Shown piece after piece: positions 52,983 to 63,604 of a DNA stretch of 64,000 nt; within the stretch, counting starts at the first letter, position 1, and each line of letters opens with the position of its first letter. The position numbers and the translations under genes were made by a program. The notes under the pieces were generated by a model. The model worked only from the letters and a program-made list of their open reading frames with translations. It was not told where the DNA came from and did not search any database. The stretch comes from Lepidostoma basale (Eukaryota > Arthropoda > Insecta > Trichoptera > Lepidostomatidae): NCBI GenBank assembly GCA_022606425.2, contig JAHDVF020000067.1:1-64000 (forward strand). The letters are read 5' to 3'.

Positions 52983-55900
52983 GTATGTTTTGTGTACAAC
53001 TTAAAAAAAACAATATTCACGTGTCTTCTCTTGTTTATACATAGCACTTATACACCTTCAAAACGTTCCATTTTAATTTAAACAGATACAAATTATACTT
53101 TGATATAATAGAAAAATAAGAGTAAACTGGATATTTACGCGTCGTCCAGAAATAACAGGCAGATATAATAGACCGCCACAATGTTCTTTCCTGACATACT
53201 TCTCTCGATTCTTCAACATTCGTTCATCGTGCAATGCACTCACATTGATTTGTCCAACATTTTTTTTTTTGTAATTTAACTAACTAACTAACTAACCATC
53301 ACGCCGTCTCCCCGAAGGGGTAGGCAGAAAGAATGTACTGCCACACTTTTCTTTCCTGACATATTTCTCTCGCTTCCTCAACATTCATACATCGTGTCAT
53401 GCACGCGCGTCGATTTCTCTGACTCCTCACATGGCCGACTTTCAATATTTGATTTATTTGATCGTGCCACGTTTTCCTCGGTCTTCCTCTATTTCTGGTT
53501 CCATTTACATCATTAACATATAATTTTTTTACCATTCTTTCTTCATTCATTCTTTCCATATGTCCAAACCATCTTAATGATCCTTTCATTATTTTGTTCA
53601 TGACACCATCATTCGCACCGCATTCACTTCTTATATTTTCATTCGACACTCTATCATACACAAAGTATCCACACATTCGTCTAAGAGATCTCATTTCTAC
53701 TGCATTTATTCTACTTTCATCCTTCTTTTGCCAGTTCCATGCTTCGCTTCCATACATAAGGGTCGGTAGAAGAACACCATTGTGCACTGCCATTCTACCT
53801 TTTTTGGATAGGTTTTTGTTTGCGATGACAACTTTAAGTGCACTGCAAATGTAATTTAATACTTGGTAAATCGATTGTGCCACATTTTCTTCGATCTTCC
53901 TATATTTCTTGCACCATTCACATCGTTAACGTAAACTTTTTTTAGCATTCGTTATTCATTAGTTATATGCATGTATCTAAACTACAATATATTAATGAAT
54001 CTTTCATTGTTTGGTTGATAACGCATGTTACGGAGAATAAGAATTTCGATAATTGTATTTTATTTAAATTGTTTTGAATTGACATAATTACCAAATATGT
54101 TTAAAACAATGAAGCGAAATGTTAAAATAATAATTAAATTAATACCAACATTTTGAATGTATACAAATACTTGTAGACGAATCTTCTGCTTAATACTTAA
54201 TCCAATCTCCATAGATGGCGCTAGTATGTAGATTGAAATAGAACATGTGAAGTGTGGTGTTACATAGTAGCATATATACAACTTCCAAAAATTTGTCAGA
54301 CATGGTGGTCGTAAGAAGGGTGGAATGGGGAATGTTGTATTACATAAAGCGTGCTAAAACCTTAACCCAACTTAACGCTTAACCCAATCAATGACAGGTC
54401 ATAAGTCCTGTAAACACCTCGATCACCATGTTCTGTTTCCAATTTGCATCTTCGTCTCTATTGAGATACAATTTATCCTTAAAATTAATACCGATTGTTG
54501 ATCTTGTTGTAAAGGCGAGGCCGTCGATAGAAACATGACGTTATAAAAATAAATGGTAGATTCCGATGTATTTATATAGCTCATAATAATCGTGCATTGT
54601 GATAAATTTTTGGGCCTAATATATGTACATATTTTTTTAGATTTGTTCGGAAGAGTCGACAAACGAAAAAAATCCCGTTGTGTGGCCAAGCTCATTTGGA
54701 AACGACAATAAGTTGGTGTCTTCTAGACCTCTCTGCTTATCTGAGACGCAAGAACTGATCACTCGAACGTGCACCAAAGAAGGCTGGAGTCCACGCCGCG
54801 ATGAGGTCCCTGACTGCTTCAGCATCCAATCTAGAGCTTCCATCGAGCAATGTCCCCCAGGATACAGTTCCATCATCAACCAATACGGGAAAATAAATTT
54901 CTGTTATCAGCTAACTAATGGGACAAGTTGGGACTATCCTTGCTTTCATTCTGGGTCGTCTTTGACCATCTTCGATCTAGAATTCGAGGATATGGAAGAA
55001 CTTCTCAATAAACTTAACTTCGAAGACAGAAAACTCGTTTGGTTGCCTGCAAAACGAAGCATCCCTTATGGTCCACTCGTGTGGACGCTTCCAGGTGAGA
55101 AATGGGGAGAATCCGTGGAAATCGGTGATAACTATATAACGAGACTCCCAGTCGTTCACAGTTGCTTGCTGGCAGAACTTGGAAAGTATTCTGTAAAGAC
55201 CGAAAATTGTTCTTTTGTTTACCCGGCGCTTTGTTTGTTCGAGAAAAATCATTTGCTCACCCTTCATTGCCCAAGAGGGTACAAGGCTGCCAAGTATGGT
55301 CACAATGATGGCATGTGTTATGGTCTGGAAATACAGGACGAGGGTGCCCCGTGGCAAGAGTTTAAAACATCCAGCTGTTCGGAACCTTTACAAATTCTAA
55401 GTAAAGTAGAAAACTATCTAGTCGGTGAATTGGCGGAGGTCTACAATTATAAAATGAGGAATTTGTGCTGGACAGGTCTTATGCAGACTGAACACAAATA
55501 CTATTGGTATCCAAATACCACCGTCACGTATGTCAACTGGGACGCAAGGACATTGTTTAATAACGCAAGCAATGCGAAAGGAGTTCTGAGCAGAGAAAGT
55601 CGGTGGTTATTGAAAGATGAAAACTCTAGTTTGTCGTGCATGGCTTGTCAGATGAGGGTGAATTTCAAGTCGGCTGAGATCACTCTGCAGGTAACATCGG
55701 ATTCAGATATCATTCACCTTGTAATTTATAATCCAAACACACTCTGGAAGGAAAAAACAGATGATCCTGGTGTAAGTTGCTTCACGAATGCAGGTGGTTT
55801 CGTGCGAAAAGTGGAAATAGAAGACGAGCCCTACAGGATGGTCAAGTTACGGTTCCAACAATTGCTGATGGACGAGGAAAACTTAACGAAGAATTTTCAT

Positions 55901-58516
55901 GTATACAGCGAGATGTATACTTCCTTTATGTCGCGTTTCATTACATATTCAAACAATAGTCGTAGTTACGATGTAGAAAAGGTGGTGTTCGAGATATATC
56001 GTATCAATGACGAATCGGGAGAATATTGGTGCGAAGGGCACAACTCTCATAACTTCTCTTCAGTTCAATCTTCCAAAATTACAGTTGCGTCGAAGAAAAC
56101 AGAAAGACATGATTTCGTACTGAAAGTGAAAATTTTTAACATTTGTTCAGACATATCCACGTGTAAACCCGATTGGGATGAAGAGGCAGAAGATATTGAA
56201 AAAATCTTAAACATAAAAAGTGCTAAATTTATGAAAATAGAAAACTTTGATTCGGCTTACTCTCTGGAAGCAACACTACATATAAATGTGATGTTAATTG
56301 ATAGTTACAACTGTGTGAGTAAGCAGTGCAAAATTACCAAAACGTATCAAGTGTTGTTATCAGTAAGCCAAGCGATTTTTGCCCGAAGTGAAAAGTATGA
56401 TCTTATCCACATAAAGAGCACCGAGTTCTGTCTGCCTTTTGACGAGGATGACGCCTGTCCACTCCACTGGGGACTTACGCCCATCGGAGGGAACGTGGCG
56501 CCCGAAGAGTTCTGCATGCAGAGTAACGGCCTGCCAGTGACGAGGAAGTGCAAGGGGAACTTCTTGGAAGGGGCAACGTGGGGCCCCGTAGACGGCAGGT
56601 GCAGCGAAAATTACGAACCAACAAACAGAACGACATTTTTATATCGCCTCGCAAAAGGTTGGGAAGGACTGTCGACGGCGTCCATGTTCCTCACGCACGA
56701 TCTAATAACCATTTTAGATGACAAAGCTGACCTCATACCTGCCGACATATATTTCTTAGCTATGTCCTTAAAAACCATCGTAGAGATATCAGACTACAAT
56801 GGCAGTCTCATTGAATTGGGAGATTCTTCGAACCTAGCTAATGCAATTAATAGTATCATGGACATTGATGCGAATTTTCTCAATTTGGCTCAAACAATGA
56901 ATTCTTCGAATATTCTTCTCGAATCCGTTGACATAATATTATCTAAAATTGCATTGAACGATACTTTTGTCGAATCAGAAGATAGCGGAATCGACATTGC
57001 GGTAACCCCCCAATTTCTAACGCATATATCGAGTCCCTATATTAATAATATTTCCGGCATAGCTCTGGCTCGCCGGTCGGATGCGAATTCGTCTTTATTT
57101 ACCGATCTAGATGTCATTTCATTAACCACCAATATGTCCTTATTCGAAATATTGGCTATCCCTAATTTAGAGATTGCAACTTGGCTGACTCAAGACTTAA
57201 TAGATAGCATCAAATTTGTTAATAGGACAAATGAAACGCTCGACATAATAGTGCAGCCTAAAATTCTTATCCAAGCGTTTTACAGCGATGTTATTTTTCA
57301 AGAGACGAAAACAGAAAGAGATATTATTAACAGTAGGGTAATCAGTGTCTCGGTTCCGGGCTACGAATCAGATCTTCCACTACCACTGATAATGATATAC
57401 AGACGGTTGAACAAGAATGTCAGTTCTGAAAGGGCGTGCGCTTTTTGGGATTTTGGAAACAGCCCCCATTCCGAAGGCCAATGGTCCAAGAAGGGCTGCT
57501 ATCACTTGGCCAGTCACGACGATCTAGATGTATGTGCATGTCTCCACCTCACTCACTTTGCACAGCTGGTCATCGGATCTCACGGAAGCGGAGAAAACGG
57601 AGGAGGTGTGATTATTCTTTACTACCACGGCCGAGCGCTAAACGCCATCACGATGGTGGGCTGCTCCTTGTCTTTGGTGGGAGTGGCGGGGATAGCTGCC
57701 ACCGCTTTGGTATTCCCCGCCTGGAGGCAGAAAGCAGGTTCTAAGGTCTTACTGCAACTCTCTGCCGCCCTTGGATTACAGTCTATTATGATGCTTTCAC
57801 AGGATGGTCTTCACAACACGGACACGGAATGCATCGCTCTAGGGGCCTTGCTGCATTATTCGGTGCTGGCCGCATTTATGTGGATGTTACTAACGGCGCT
57901 TTTGCAGTTTGCGCGATACGTCCGTGTGCTGGGAGTGCAACGTCCGGTGAGATTTATGCTAAAGTTCTCCCTTGCCGGATGGGGGCTGCCTATCTTGCCA
58001 GTAGCCATCCTTTTAATTATAGACCCGCGAGCCTACTTGCCGCCGCCAACATTTATTCCCGTTTCGGACACCAATTCTTCTAATCTAATAAGAGATCCAT
58101 CCGCGCTATGCTACCCTCAAGGGTTAAACTTGTATCTCACGGTTCTGCTGCCTGTTGTATGCATCGTCATAACAAACCTGACGGTGTTCGTGCTGGTGAT
58201 GAGATCCATTCTTCGAGGACCCGATGGCAAGCGACGCTCCGTGGATCCTGAACTTGTCATCTCTCAGTTGAGACTCTCAGTTCTATTATTCTTCTTACTT
58301 GGATTATCGTGGATTTTTGGACTGCTGGCTGCTACAGGAGGTCAGATAGTGTTTTCTTATCTATTCTGTCTTACGGCCACTCTGCAAGGATTTGTATTGT
58401 TTATATACTTCATCGTGTGCGACCCCGCAACACGGGTCCTGTGGGTCTCGTTGGTAAGAGAGCGGTCTCGAACTTCTAACAACTCGACTAGGGAAATCAG
58501 TAGTGTTAATAAATAA
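52911..58516 (+). CDS. Adhesion G protein-coupled receptor with lectin-like modules (2 coding exons, 1315 aa)
   Basis: Plasma-membrane receptor of the adhesion (B2) class. Coding exons 52911..52982 and 54641..58516, phase 0. Residues 1-19 form a signal peptide (MYIIAAYLICFVIG). Then: C-type-lectin-like module 1 (about 95-225; CPPGYS, FCYQL, WDYPC, LVWLPAK), lectin-like module 2 (233-342; CPRGY, MCYGL, LCWTGL), a divergent Ig-like region ending SGEYWCEGHN (to about 490), hormone-receptor motif (627-678; CPLHWG ... C ... TWGPVDGRCS), GAIN domain (690-940) and GPS (957-1001; AFWDF, GQWSKKGCYH, CACLHLTHFA). The HL|T autoproteolysis site is intact (L994/T995), so a tethered agonist starting THFAQLVIG can form. 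Seven hydrophobic segments lie at 1025-1290, with TM3 and loop-2 cysteines and GWGLP in TM4. The tail is only about 28 residues. Ligand unknown. The start follows a leader-intron acceptor directly (TTGTTTCAG, AA, ATG). Confidence 0.93.
53150..54030 (-). mobile_element. TTAG-tailed retrotransposon 3' ends, including the best copy, in the GPCR intron
   Basis: 53883-53299 on the minus strand is one open frame of 194 codons: [126 protein letters not shown]. It is followed by stop and five TTAG units (53278-53298). This is the post-RT region of an RTE-like element. Decayed pieces of two more copies lie at 53150-53270 and 53860-54030. Antisense to the receptor. Confidence 0.92.
54180..54480. mobile_element. 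Single end of the 31222-type MITE in the GPCR intron
   Basis: ATAGATGGCGCTAGTATG, ACTTCCAAAAATTTGTCAGAC, GGAATGGGGAATGTTGT, ATGACAGGTCATAAGTCCTG and CATCTTCGTCTCTATTGAG in the left-arm order. It ends about 160 bp before the large exon. Confidence 0.8.
54641..58516 (+). CDS. Adhesion GPCR coding exon 2 (body)
   Basis: Acceptor CATATTTTTTTAG ending at 54640; an uninterrupted frame of 1291 codons plus TAA at 58514-58516 holds all ectodomain modules and the seven membrane segments. It contrasts with the finely split aminopeptidase-like gene nearby. Confidence 0.95.
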   Translation: MCSEESTNEKNPVVWPSSFGNDNKLVSSRPLCLSETQELITRTCTKEGWSPRRDEVPDCFSIQSRASIEQCPPGYSSIINQYGKINFCYQLTNGTSWDYPCFHSGSSLTIFDLEFEDMEELLNKLNFEDRKLVWLPAKRSIPYGPLVWTLPGEKWGESVEIGDNYITRLPVVHSCLLAELGKYSVKTENCSFVYPALCLFEKNHLLTLHCPRGYKAAKYGHNDGMCYGLEIQDEGAPWQEFKTSSCSEPLQILSKVENYLVGELAEVYNYKMRNLCWTGLMQTEHKYYWYPNTTVTYVNWDARTLFNNASNAKGVLSRESRWLLKDENSSLSCMACQMRVNFKSAEITLQVTSDSDIIHLVIYNPNTLWKEKTDDPGVSCFTNAGGFVRKVEIEDEPYRMVKLRFQQLLMDEENLTKNFHVYSEMYTSFMSRFITYSNNSRSYDVEKVVFEIYRINDESGEYWCEGHNSHNFSSVQSSKITVASKKTERHDFVLKVKIFNICSDISTCKPDWDEEAEDIEKILNIKSAKFMKIENFDSAYSLEATLHINVMLIDSYNCVSKQCKITKTYQVLLSVSQAIFARSEKYDLIHIKSTEFCLPFDEDDACPLHWGLTPIGGNVAPEEFCMQSNGLPVTRKCKGNFLEGATWGPVDGRCSENYEPTNRTTFLYRLAKGWEGLSTASMFLTHDLITILDDKADLIPADIYFLAMSLKTIVEISDYNGSLIELGDSSNLANAINSIMDIDANFLNLAQTMNSSNILLESVDIILSKIALNDTFVESEDSGIDIAVTPQFLTHISSPYINNISGIALARRSDANSSLFTDLDVISLTTNMSLFEILAIPNLEIATWLTQDLIDSIKFVNRTNETLDIIVQPKILIQAFYSDVIFQETKTERDIINSRVISVSVPGYESDLPLPLIMIYRRLNKNVSSERACAFWDFGNSPHSEGQWSKKGCYHLASHDDLDVCACLHLTHFAQLVIGSHGSGENGGGVIILYYHGRALNAITMVGCSLSLVGVAGIAATALVFPAWRQKAGSKVLLQLSAALGLQSIMMLSQDGLHNTDTECIALGALLHYSVLAAFMWMLLTALLQFARYVRVLGVQRPVRFMLKFSLAGWGLPILPVAILLIIDPRAYLPPPTFIPVSDTNSSNLIRDPSALCYPQGLNLYLTVLLPVVCIVITNLTVFVLVMRSILRGPDGKRRSVDPELVISQLRLSVLLFFLLGLSWIFGLLAATGGQIVFSYLFCLTATLQGFVLFIYFIVCDPATRVLWVSLVRERSRTSNNSTREISSVNK

Positions 58517-58527
58517 TAAAGTAAGTG
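58508..58527 (+). promoter_or_regulatory. Poly(A) signal overlapping the GPCR stop, followed by a donor-like GTAAGT
   Basis: AATAAA occurs at 58508-58513 and again at 58515-58520, the second overlapping the TAA stop (58514-58516). Directly after it, GTAAGTGATG (58521-58530) is a strong splice-donor match. Either the 3' end is very short, or the 3' untranslated region is spliced. Confidence 0.35.
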
Positions 58528-58530
58528 ATG

Positions 58531-58950
58531 TAACCGTACCTTGAAGAGGAGAAACAGCAGCGCACGGCAGCCGGAGAGTTAGTGTGACCCGCGGCGGTTG
58601 CACTAATCTGCTCAATAGACCCCTCATTATCTTGGTCCTCACCTCTCTACCGAGTGAACAGAAACTACCGAACACTTTTAAATTCGTTGGCTTAATAATT
58701 CTTCAGTTCTTGAGTATATCCATGTTTTTGGTGTGCTCTTCGATAGATAGGTACACGTCAATCACACTTAAGATGGATGTAACTATGATCTCCGGAACAT
58801 TGATCAATGGAGACACCATGAGCCTCAGACATTCCTATGAGCTACTTTTAAATACACTTTAATACTATGTAATATTGTAGGAAACGTACATTTTCTTTAA
58901 GTTTTATAATGATTCGATAGTAAACCCTTTTAAGGTAAACGAGTTCATAT
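58531..58950. other. Downstream of the GPCR, nothing firmly recognised
   Basis: Fairly balanced base composition to about 58700, consistent with 3' untranslated sequence; no conserved peptide on either strand. Confidence 0.35.
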
Positions 58951-58952
58951 AA

Positions 58953-59125
58953 CTAACTAACCATCACGCCGTCTCCCCGAAAGGGTAGGCCGAAAGAATG
59001 GACTGTCACACTTTAACCGATGCGGCACTCCATCCTTCTCTTTTCGCCCGCGGGAAACGCGGTGTTATGGGTTGCGATCCTCATCGCCACCAATAGGCAT
59101 CTCCCGCGCACACTTCGATCGTAAA
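58953..59125 (-). mobile_element. Retrotransposon 3' end, second TTAG subfamily (minus)
   Basis: CTAACTAACCATCACGCCGTC, then the complement of CGAAAAGAGAAGGATGGAG and the CGCGGGAAACGCGGTG..GCGATCCTCATCGCC block shared with 23945-24105. Confidence 0.75.
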
Positions 59126-59464
59126 ACATCTACAAAATAAATCTAAAACAAATAATATAAAATACAATGATATAAAATAAAATAACAAAATAACAAGTTC
59201 ATATCTTATCTGAATACATATGTGGAAACCTCAATTTGAATTACGTTTTTTTCTAAATATTCAATATTTAATTGAGAATGTCATTAGATAGATATATTCT
59301 AGTCATTTGACAATTGATTTAGATAGCGCTTGGAACAATACTGTAAAAATAATATCGCATCATCTTTCCCCTCCTATCCTCTCGTTCTCTTCCTTAGACA
59401 TTAGCCCACATCCTTACTGGTTAAAATGCACGTATTATGTGTTTCTCCGTTAATCATTTACTTT

Positions 59465-59625
59465 ATTTTGTAACTCTGACGAAACTCCGGTGAGAGCGAA
59501 ACCCGTTGGTTTAAAAATAAAACAATTAAAGTGGTGTTAAAACGTATTAAGTGAGAGTTTTAAATTACTTTTAATAATGTCACACCACACATGTTGTGCT
59601 TAATATGAAAGTATGGGTATATTTT
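59465..59625 (+). repeat. Single Penelope-type unit with hammerhead-like core
   Basis: CTGACGA (59476-59482), AA, CTC/GAG stem, GAAAC, CCGTTGG, then about 100 bp ending AATGTCACACCACAC..TGCTTAATATGAAAGT. That end is the complement of the outer left 55 bp of the 40326-40606 insertion, which helps to define one unit of about 155 bp. Confidence 0.65.
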
Positions 59626-60300
59626 TTAAATTTATTTATATGGTTTTAAGTGTTTTCTACACATGTTTGGTTTATTTACATATATTTGAGTATAGTTGTA
59701 TTGAAACACTAATACGATTCCTTATTTTTATGTAAATACGTGGGTGTGTTTTATATGATGGTGGCAAAGCTACTTTAAATAAATAAAAAATATATATAAA
59801 TTGTTAGGTTATGTTTATAATAAAGACACACATATTAAACATAGATAATTCAGCCATTGATAATATAAAGTACAATTAGTATGTAAGATTATTTTAAAAT
59901 ATAATAATTAATTTATTGTTTGGTCTACTTAACTCTTTGTATGTGATGTAAAAATCAATAAATAATAAATAATTTTTCCTTTATATTTAAATGGAGACTT
60001 CTTTAAAATATGTGTTTTTGTGTATTTCCTTGTATTTCTTTCTTACAATAAATAACATTAAAAATACGTATAATTTTGAATTAAAACAAATGTTTGTTTA
60101 GATAATATCTGATCTCATACTTGTGACTTGGAAAAGGTTTTTTTAAAGAAAATGTATTGAAGTATTTTCTTCTTTTCTTTGTATTTAAAAATTTAACTAA
60201 ACATTAATACTAACATATTTACAAATATTTTTTTTATTGCTTTAATAGCAAAAATTTAACATTTATTAATAGAATTTCTAAAGTGACACATTTTAAAACG
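59626..60300. other. AT-rich DNA, nothing recognised
   Basis: No supported exon or shared repeat. Confidence 0.35.
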
Positions 60301-60314
60301 TGTTTTTGATGAGT

Positions 60315-60782
60315 GACATTTTTATCGAAGTAGGAGATCAAGTCAGTAAAGCCTCAGCCGTGTCAGGGTGTTTGAAGAATCTGATATGGAAGAACAAGCA
60401 CATGCGTATCGACAGCAAGATCAGAATTTATAAGACATGCATGCGACCTATCACTGTGCGAACCAAGGGACTACTAAGAACATCGGAGATGAAGGTCCTA
60501 AAATCAACTCCTGGAAAAACTCTCCGTGATCGTGTCCGCTACGCAGACAAAAGAAAAATTTTCGATATAGAGGATATCCAAAAGAAGATAATGGAGGGAC
60601 CATGTAGACCGAATGGATCGTGACAGACTCGCATATACAGCTGCTTATGATATCCCCTCCGGATACCGCCCACCTGGAAGACCGCCTAAGAAATGAAGGG
60701 ACAGCTGGACCTCATCATCCGATGAGACATGATTCCTGTGTCACAGATCGTTAGATCTATTAATAGAAGAAGAAGAAGAATT
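60315..60782 (+). mobile_element. RTE-like 3' end with (GAA)n tail
   Basis: Open start FIEVGDQVSKASAVSGCLKN, IRIYKTCMRPI, TKGLLRTSEMKVLKSTPG, LRDRVRYADKRKIFDIEDI; then frameshifts and AGAAGAAGAAGAA. Longer at the 5' side than the copy at 33385. Confidence 0.85.
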
Positions 60783-62285
60783 TTAATATATTTAATAATA
60801 ATATAAGTACAATATAAAATATCTTATTTATTCGAGTAGGTATTTATTTAGGTAATAGAAAAAATAAAATGATTAAAATATCATAATATTTCTAAAGTGA
60901 CACTTACCGAAAACGTGATGTTGACTTGTATCACATTAAAAATGCTACTGTAAATTGTATTTGTTTTTTTTTATTTAAATAATATGTCAAATTAAATATA
61001 TTCTATGTATTGGTTTATACATTATACAATTAGTTGACATTCAATATTTTGTGTGTTAATCGTAGTGGAGAACTCTTTTCTTTTGATCATGGAATTTCAC
61101 ATATCCTTCAGCTTATTTACTATATTTCATAACAGTTTTTTAATAACTGTATATTTTTTTAATAATCGTTATCATATGTGTTCGTATAAAGAATCATCAA
61201 TCAAGAATCAAAATTTATATTCAAGAAAAAATATAATGTTTATACCATTCGCGTGTTTTTAATAACCCTTACATGCCTCCAAGTTATTATATACTCGTAT
61301 ACCATATTAAAACGAAGTTAAAGATTTAAAACTAAAAAATGTTTTCCCAAAAATAATTTTTTACTAGAGGTAACTTTGTCTGTCCTTGCTGGTGAATAAT
61401 CAGCCTATTGTTTACCTTATTTTAATGGGATTTTATAAAAGAGTTATTTTCGCAAATTACATATATTTAAAAAAACACAGTAAATTTCACGTGAATCCGA
61501 CAAATATTTTTGAAGTTATTCACATATTTGTAAAGACGTATAGGAGGGTTTACACGTATGTACAATAGTTGTGCTTTTGACGCGCGTTTTTCTCAAAACT
61601 GTGTGTATAAAGACGGCAAGCGAGATTTCTCAGAAACGGCTAAACCAATCATACTCAAATTTGTTCACAAGCATTAAAAATATAATATATTTTTTTAAAT
61701 TTATTTTTTATTTTATAAACAATTTAAGGCCAAAATTTTGATCGAAAAACGTTTTTTTGTTGTTTGAAAAGGTGCCATTTTATTTAAAAAAAATATGTTT
61801 TGCTGATTTCTTTAATTAAATACTAGACAAAACCGAATATATTAAGGATGCTTTTTGTTTTTTAATTTCAGAATATCGAATCTAGAGATATCGTGCTCAT
61901 TGCAAGATGCCTTTTTAGAGAAGGATTTTATACATTATTATTTTTACAAATATATTTTTTAATCAAAGATAAAAGTGACAACAATTTACGTATACATTTT
62001 TACTTTAATAAATTGAAACGTCTTTTCAGGAAAAATTCCCTGAAAAATCGCTTTGTTTCAGCTTCGGTTTTTTCCTGACTGTTTTAAACCACTTAATACA
62101 CCGATTAATATTTTCCTCTTTTTCTGCGACTGAGTACATAAAAATTGCAATTGGAATCATATCTATACAAAAGGCTTATTATTAAGGTCAGATTTGATGG
62201 TGCATAAATAAAACCTCTGAACGAATTACTTTTGGTGAGAAAAACTGCCCTAATGCGTTAATTAATTATGTATTAAAATCTCTCA
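60783..62285. other. AT-rich DNA, nothing recognised
   Basis: No supported exon, RNA gene or shared repeat on either strand. Confidence 0.35.
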
Positions 62286-62455
62286 GGGTACGGCCACACC
62301 GGAATGCAAGAGTAGGAGTCAAGATGAGTACCTGGCGAACCAACGTATGGCGTACTATGTCACCGGCCACACTATACGCTTCGCGCCACAGTAGGTAAAC
62401 ACAAGCCACCTGTGTCTTGACTTCTACTCTGCCACTCCGGTGAGACCATACCTTC
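62286..62455. mobile_element. Short MITE, relative of the 19175-20356 palindrome
   Basis: Inverted ends GGTACGGCCACACCGGAATG..AGAGTAGGAGTCAAGA and complement TCTTGACTTCTACTCTGCCACTCCGG..ACCATACC. About 170 bp. Inside, CCAACGTATGGCGTACTATG and GCCGGCCACACTATACG-like words are shared with the arms of the large palindrome. Confidence 0.85.
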
Positions 62456-62590
62456 ACTGTGCGTTACTTGTGCATTAATTGTATCTACTATATATTCATA
62501 GTTTCACTAGATTAGGAGTTCTTCATAGTCTTAAAGTATTGCAATTAAGGATGCCTAACTTAAATGCTGTAGGGGAAAATGTTGAATAGT

Positions 62591-62612
62591 CATCATCATC
62601 ATCATCATCATC
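62591..62612. repeat. (CAT)n microsatellite
   Basis: Seven CAT units. On the minus strand it is the source of an Asp-run reading frame that is not a gene. Confidence 0.95.
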
Positions 62613-63600
62613 GGTTGTCCCTGGTGTCCAAGAAAGACTGTACTTCACGGTTGTGGATCTACATGTGACTAAAGAACCCAATCCTGGACCCACACATTCT
62701 GGGGCATCTGAGGGATGGAAAGGCGTTGGTAGTGAAGTCGCCACCGTCTCATGTTAGTCTCTCCTTTCTCCTACTCCTCTCTGCGGCTTCGTCTCTGCGC
62801 TGTGCTTCAAAGTCCTGCGTGCCTTTATGTACTGTTATTTTCCACCTAGTTCTGTCTTCTGCAATATTTTCTCAGCAATCACTATCGATGTTAGTCCATT
62901 GGCTGTATATCAAGGTTAATAAGTAAGATATTTACTTTATTTTTTATGATAAAAATTTCTGGGAAGCGTGTAGACAAGTCCAATGTACGAAATCTGAACC
63001 GCAGAGGATTTGATTCATTGCGGAGTATGGAAATTGGACAATCATTCCATTAACATTCATGCCGGGACGGGAGACGGAATCCGTGGAGGGATGGAGCCGG
63101 ACAAGAGCTCCACACAAGATCAACAAGAGAATTACTCTTGACTTATCTGGAATCTTATTAGGGTTAACAGTTTCCAATAAGCAATGCCTCGAAAATGTAA
63201 CGATCCTAAAACTTTGATAATATCCGATATACTTTTAAAATAAACAAATCCGAACTACTTAGAAAACTGACACTCAATACCCATATGTTCTGCACAAAAC
63301 ACACCGCAAGCCAAGTTTTAACAAACCTACGCAAACCTTCCCGCTTATCGCACTAACTACGCTCAAAGCGCGGTAATGTATCGTATTTGCGACAACTACA
63401 ATAAGTTTATTATTTATTAATATCGATGTAATATCGGCGTAGATGAAAACATAATATTACTTTCCTTTTTTTATTCCATTATTAATATTATTTTTAACTC
63501 TTAAAAATATTTTAATTGTATTTGCTTAACTTCCATTTCTATTCATAAGTATGTACTGTTCATTATTTTAATCATTTATGTTTGTGGTAGCATGTAATTG
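62613..63600. other. Unassigned, mixed composition
   Basis: 62620-62900 and 62950-63180 are more GC-rich than their surroundings. A minus-strand frame at 63177-62944 (LILCGALVRLHPSTDSVSRP ...) ends at a stop followed by AAAATAAAG and could be an old exon or repeat. I do not recognise it. Confidence 0.3.
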
Positions 63601-63604
63601 TCTT

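Noticed and set aside
53278..53298. Interstitial telomere repeat
   Set aside because: The unit is TTAG, not TTAGG, and it always follows the same retrotransposon 3' end, so it is the element's tail.
54680..54682. GPCR start at the in-frame GTG or a methionine inside the large exon
   Set aside because: A splice acceptor lies 39 bases upstream in the same frame, and a signal-peptide exon with matching phase lies at 52911-52982.
62523..62744. Protein with an Asp run
   Set aside because: The run comes from a (CAT)n microsatellite; no other support.
62944..63177. Terminal exon of a further minus-strand gene
   Set aside because: Stop followed by AAAATAAAG is suggestive, but no clear acceptor with a matching neighbour and no recognisable domain.
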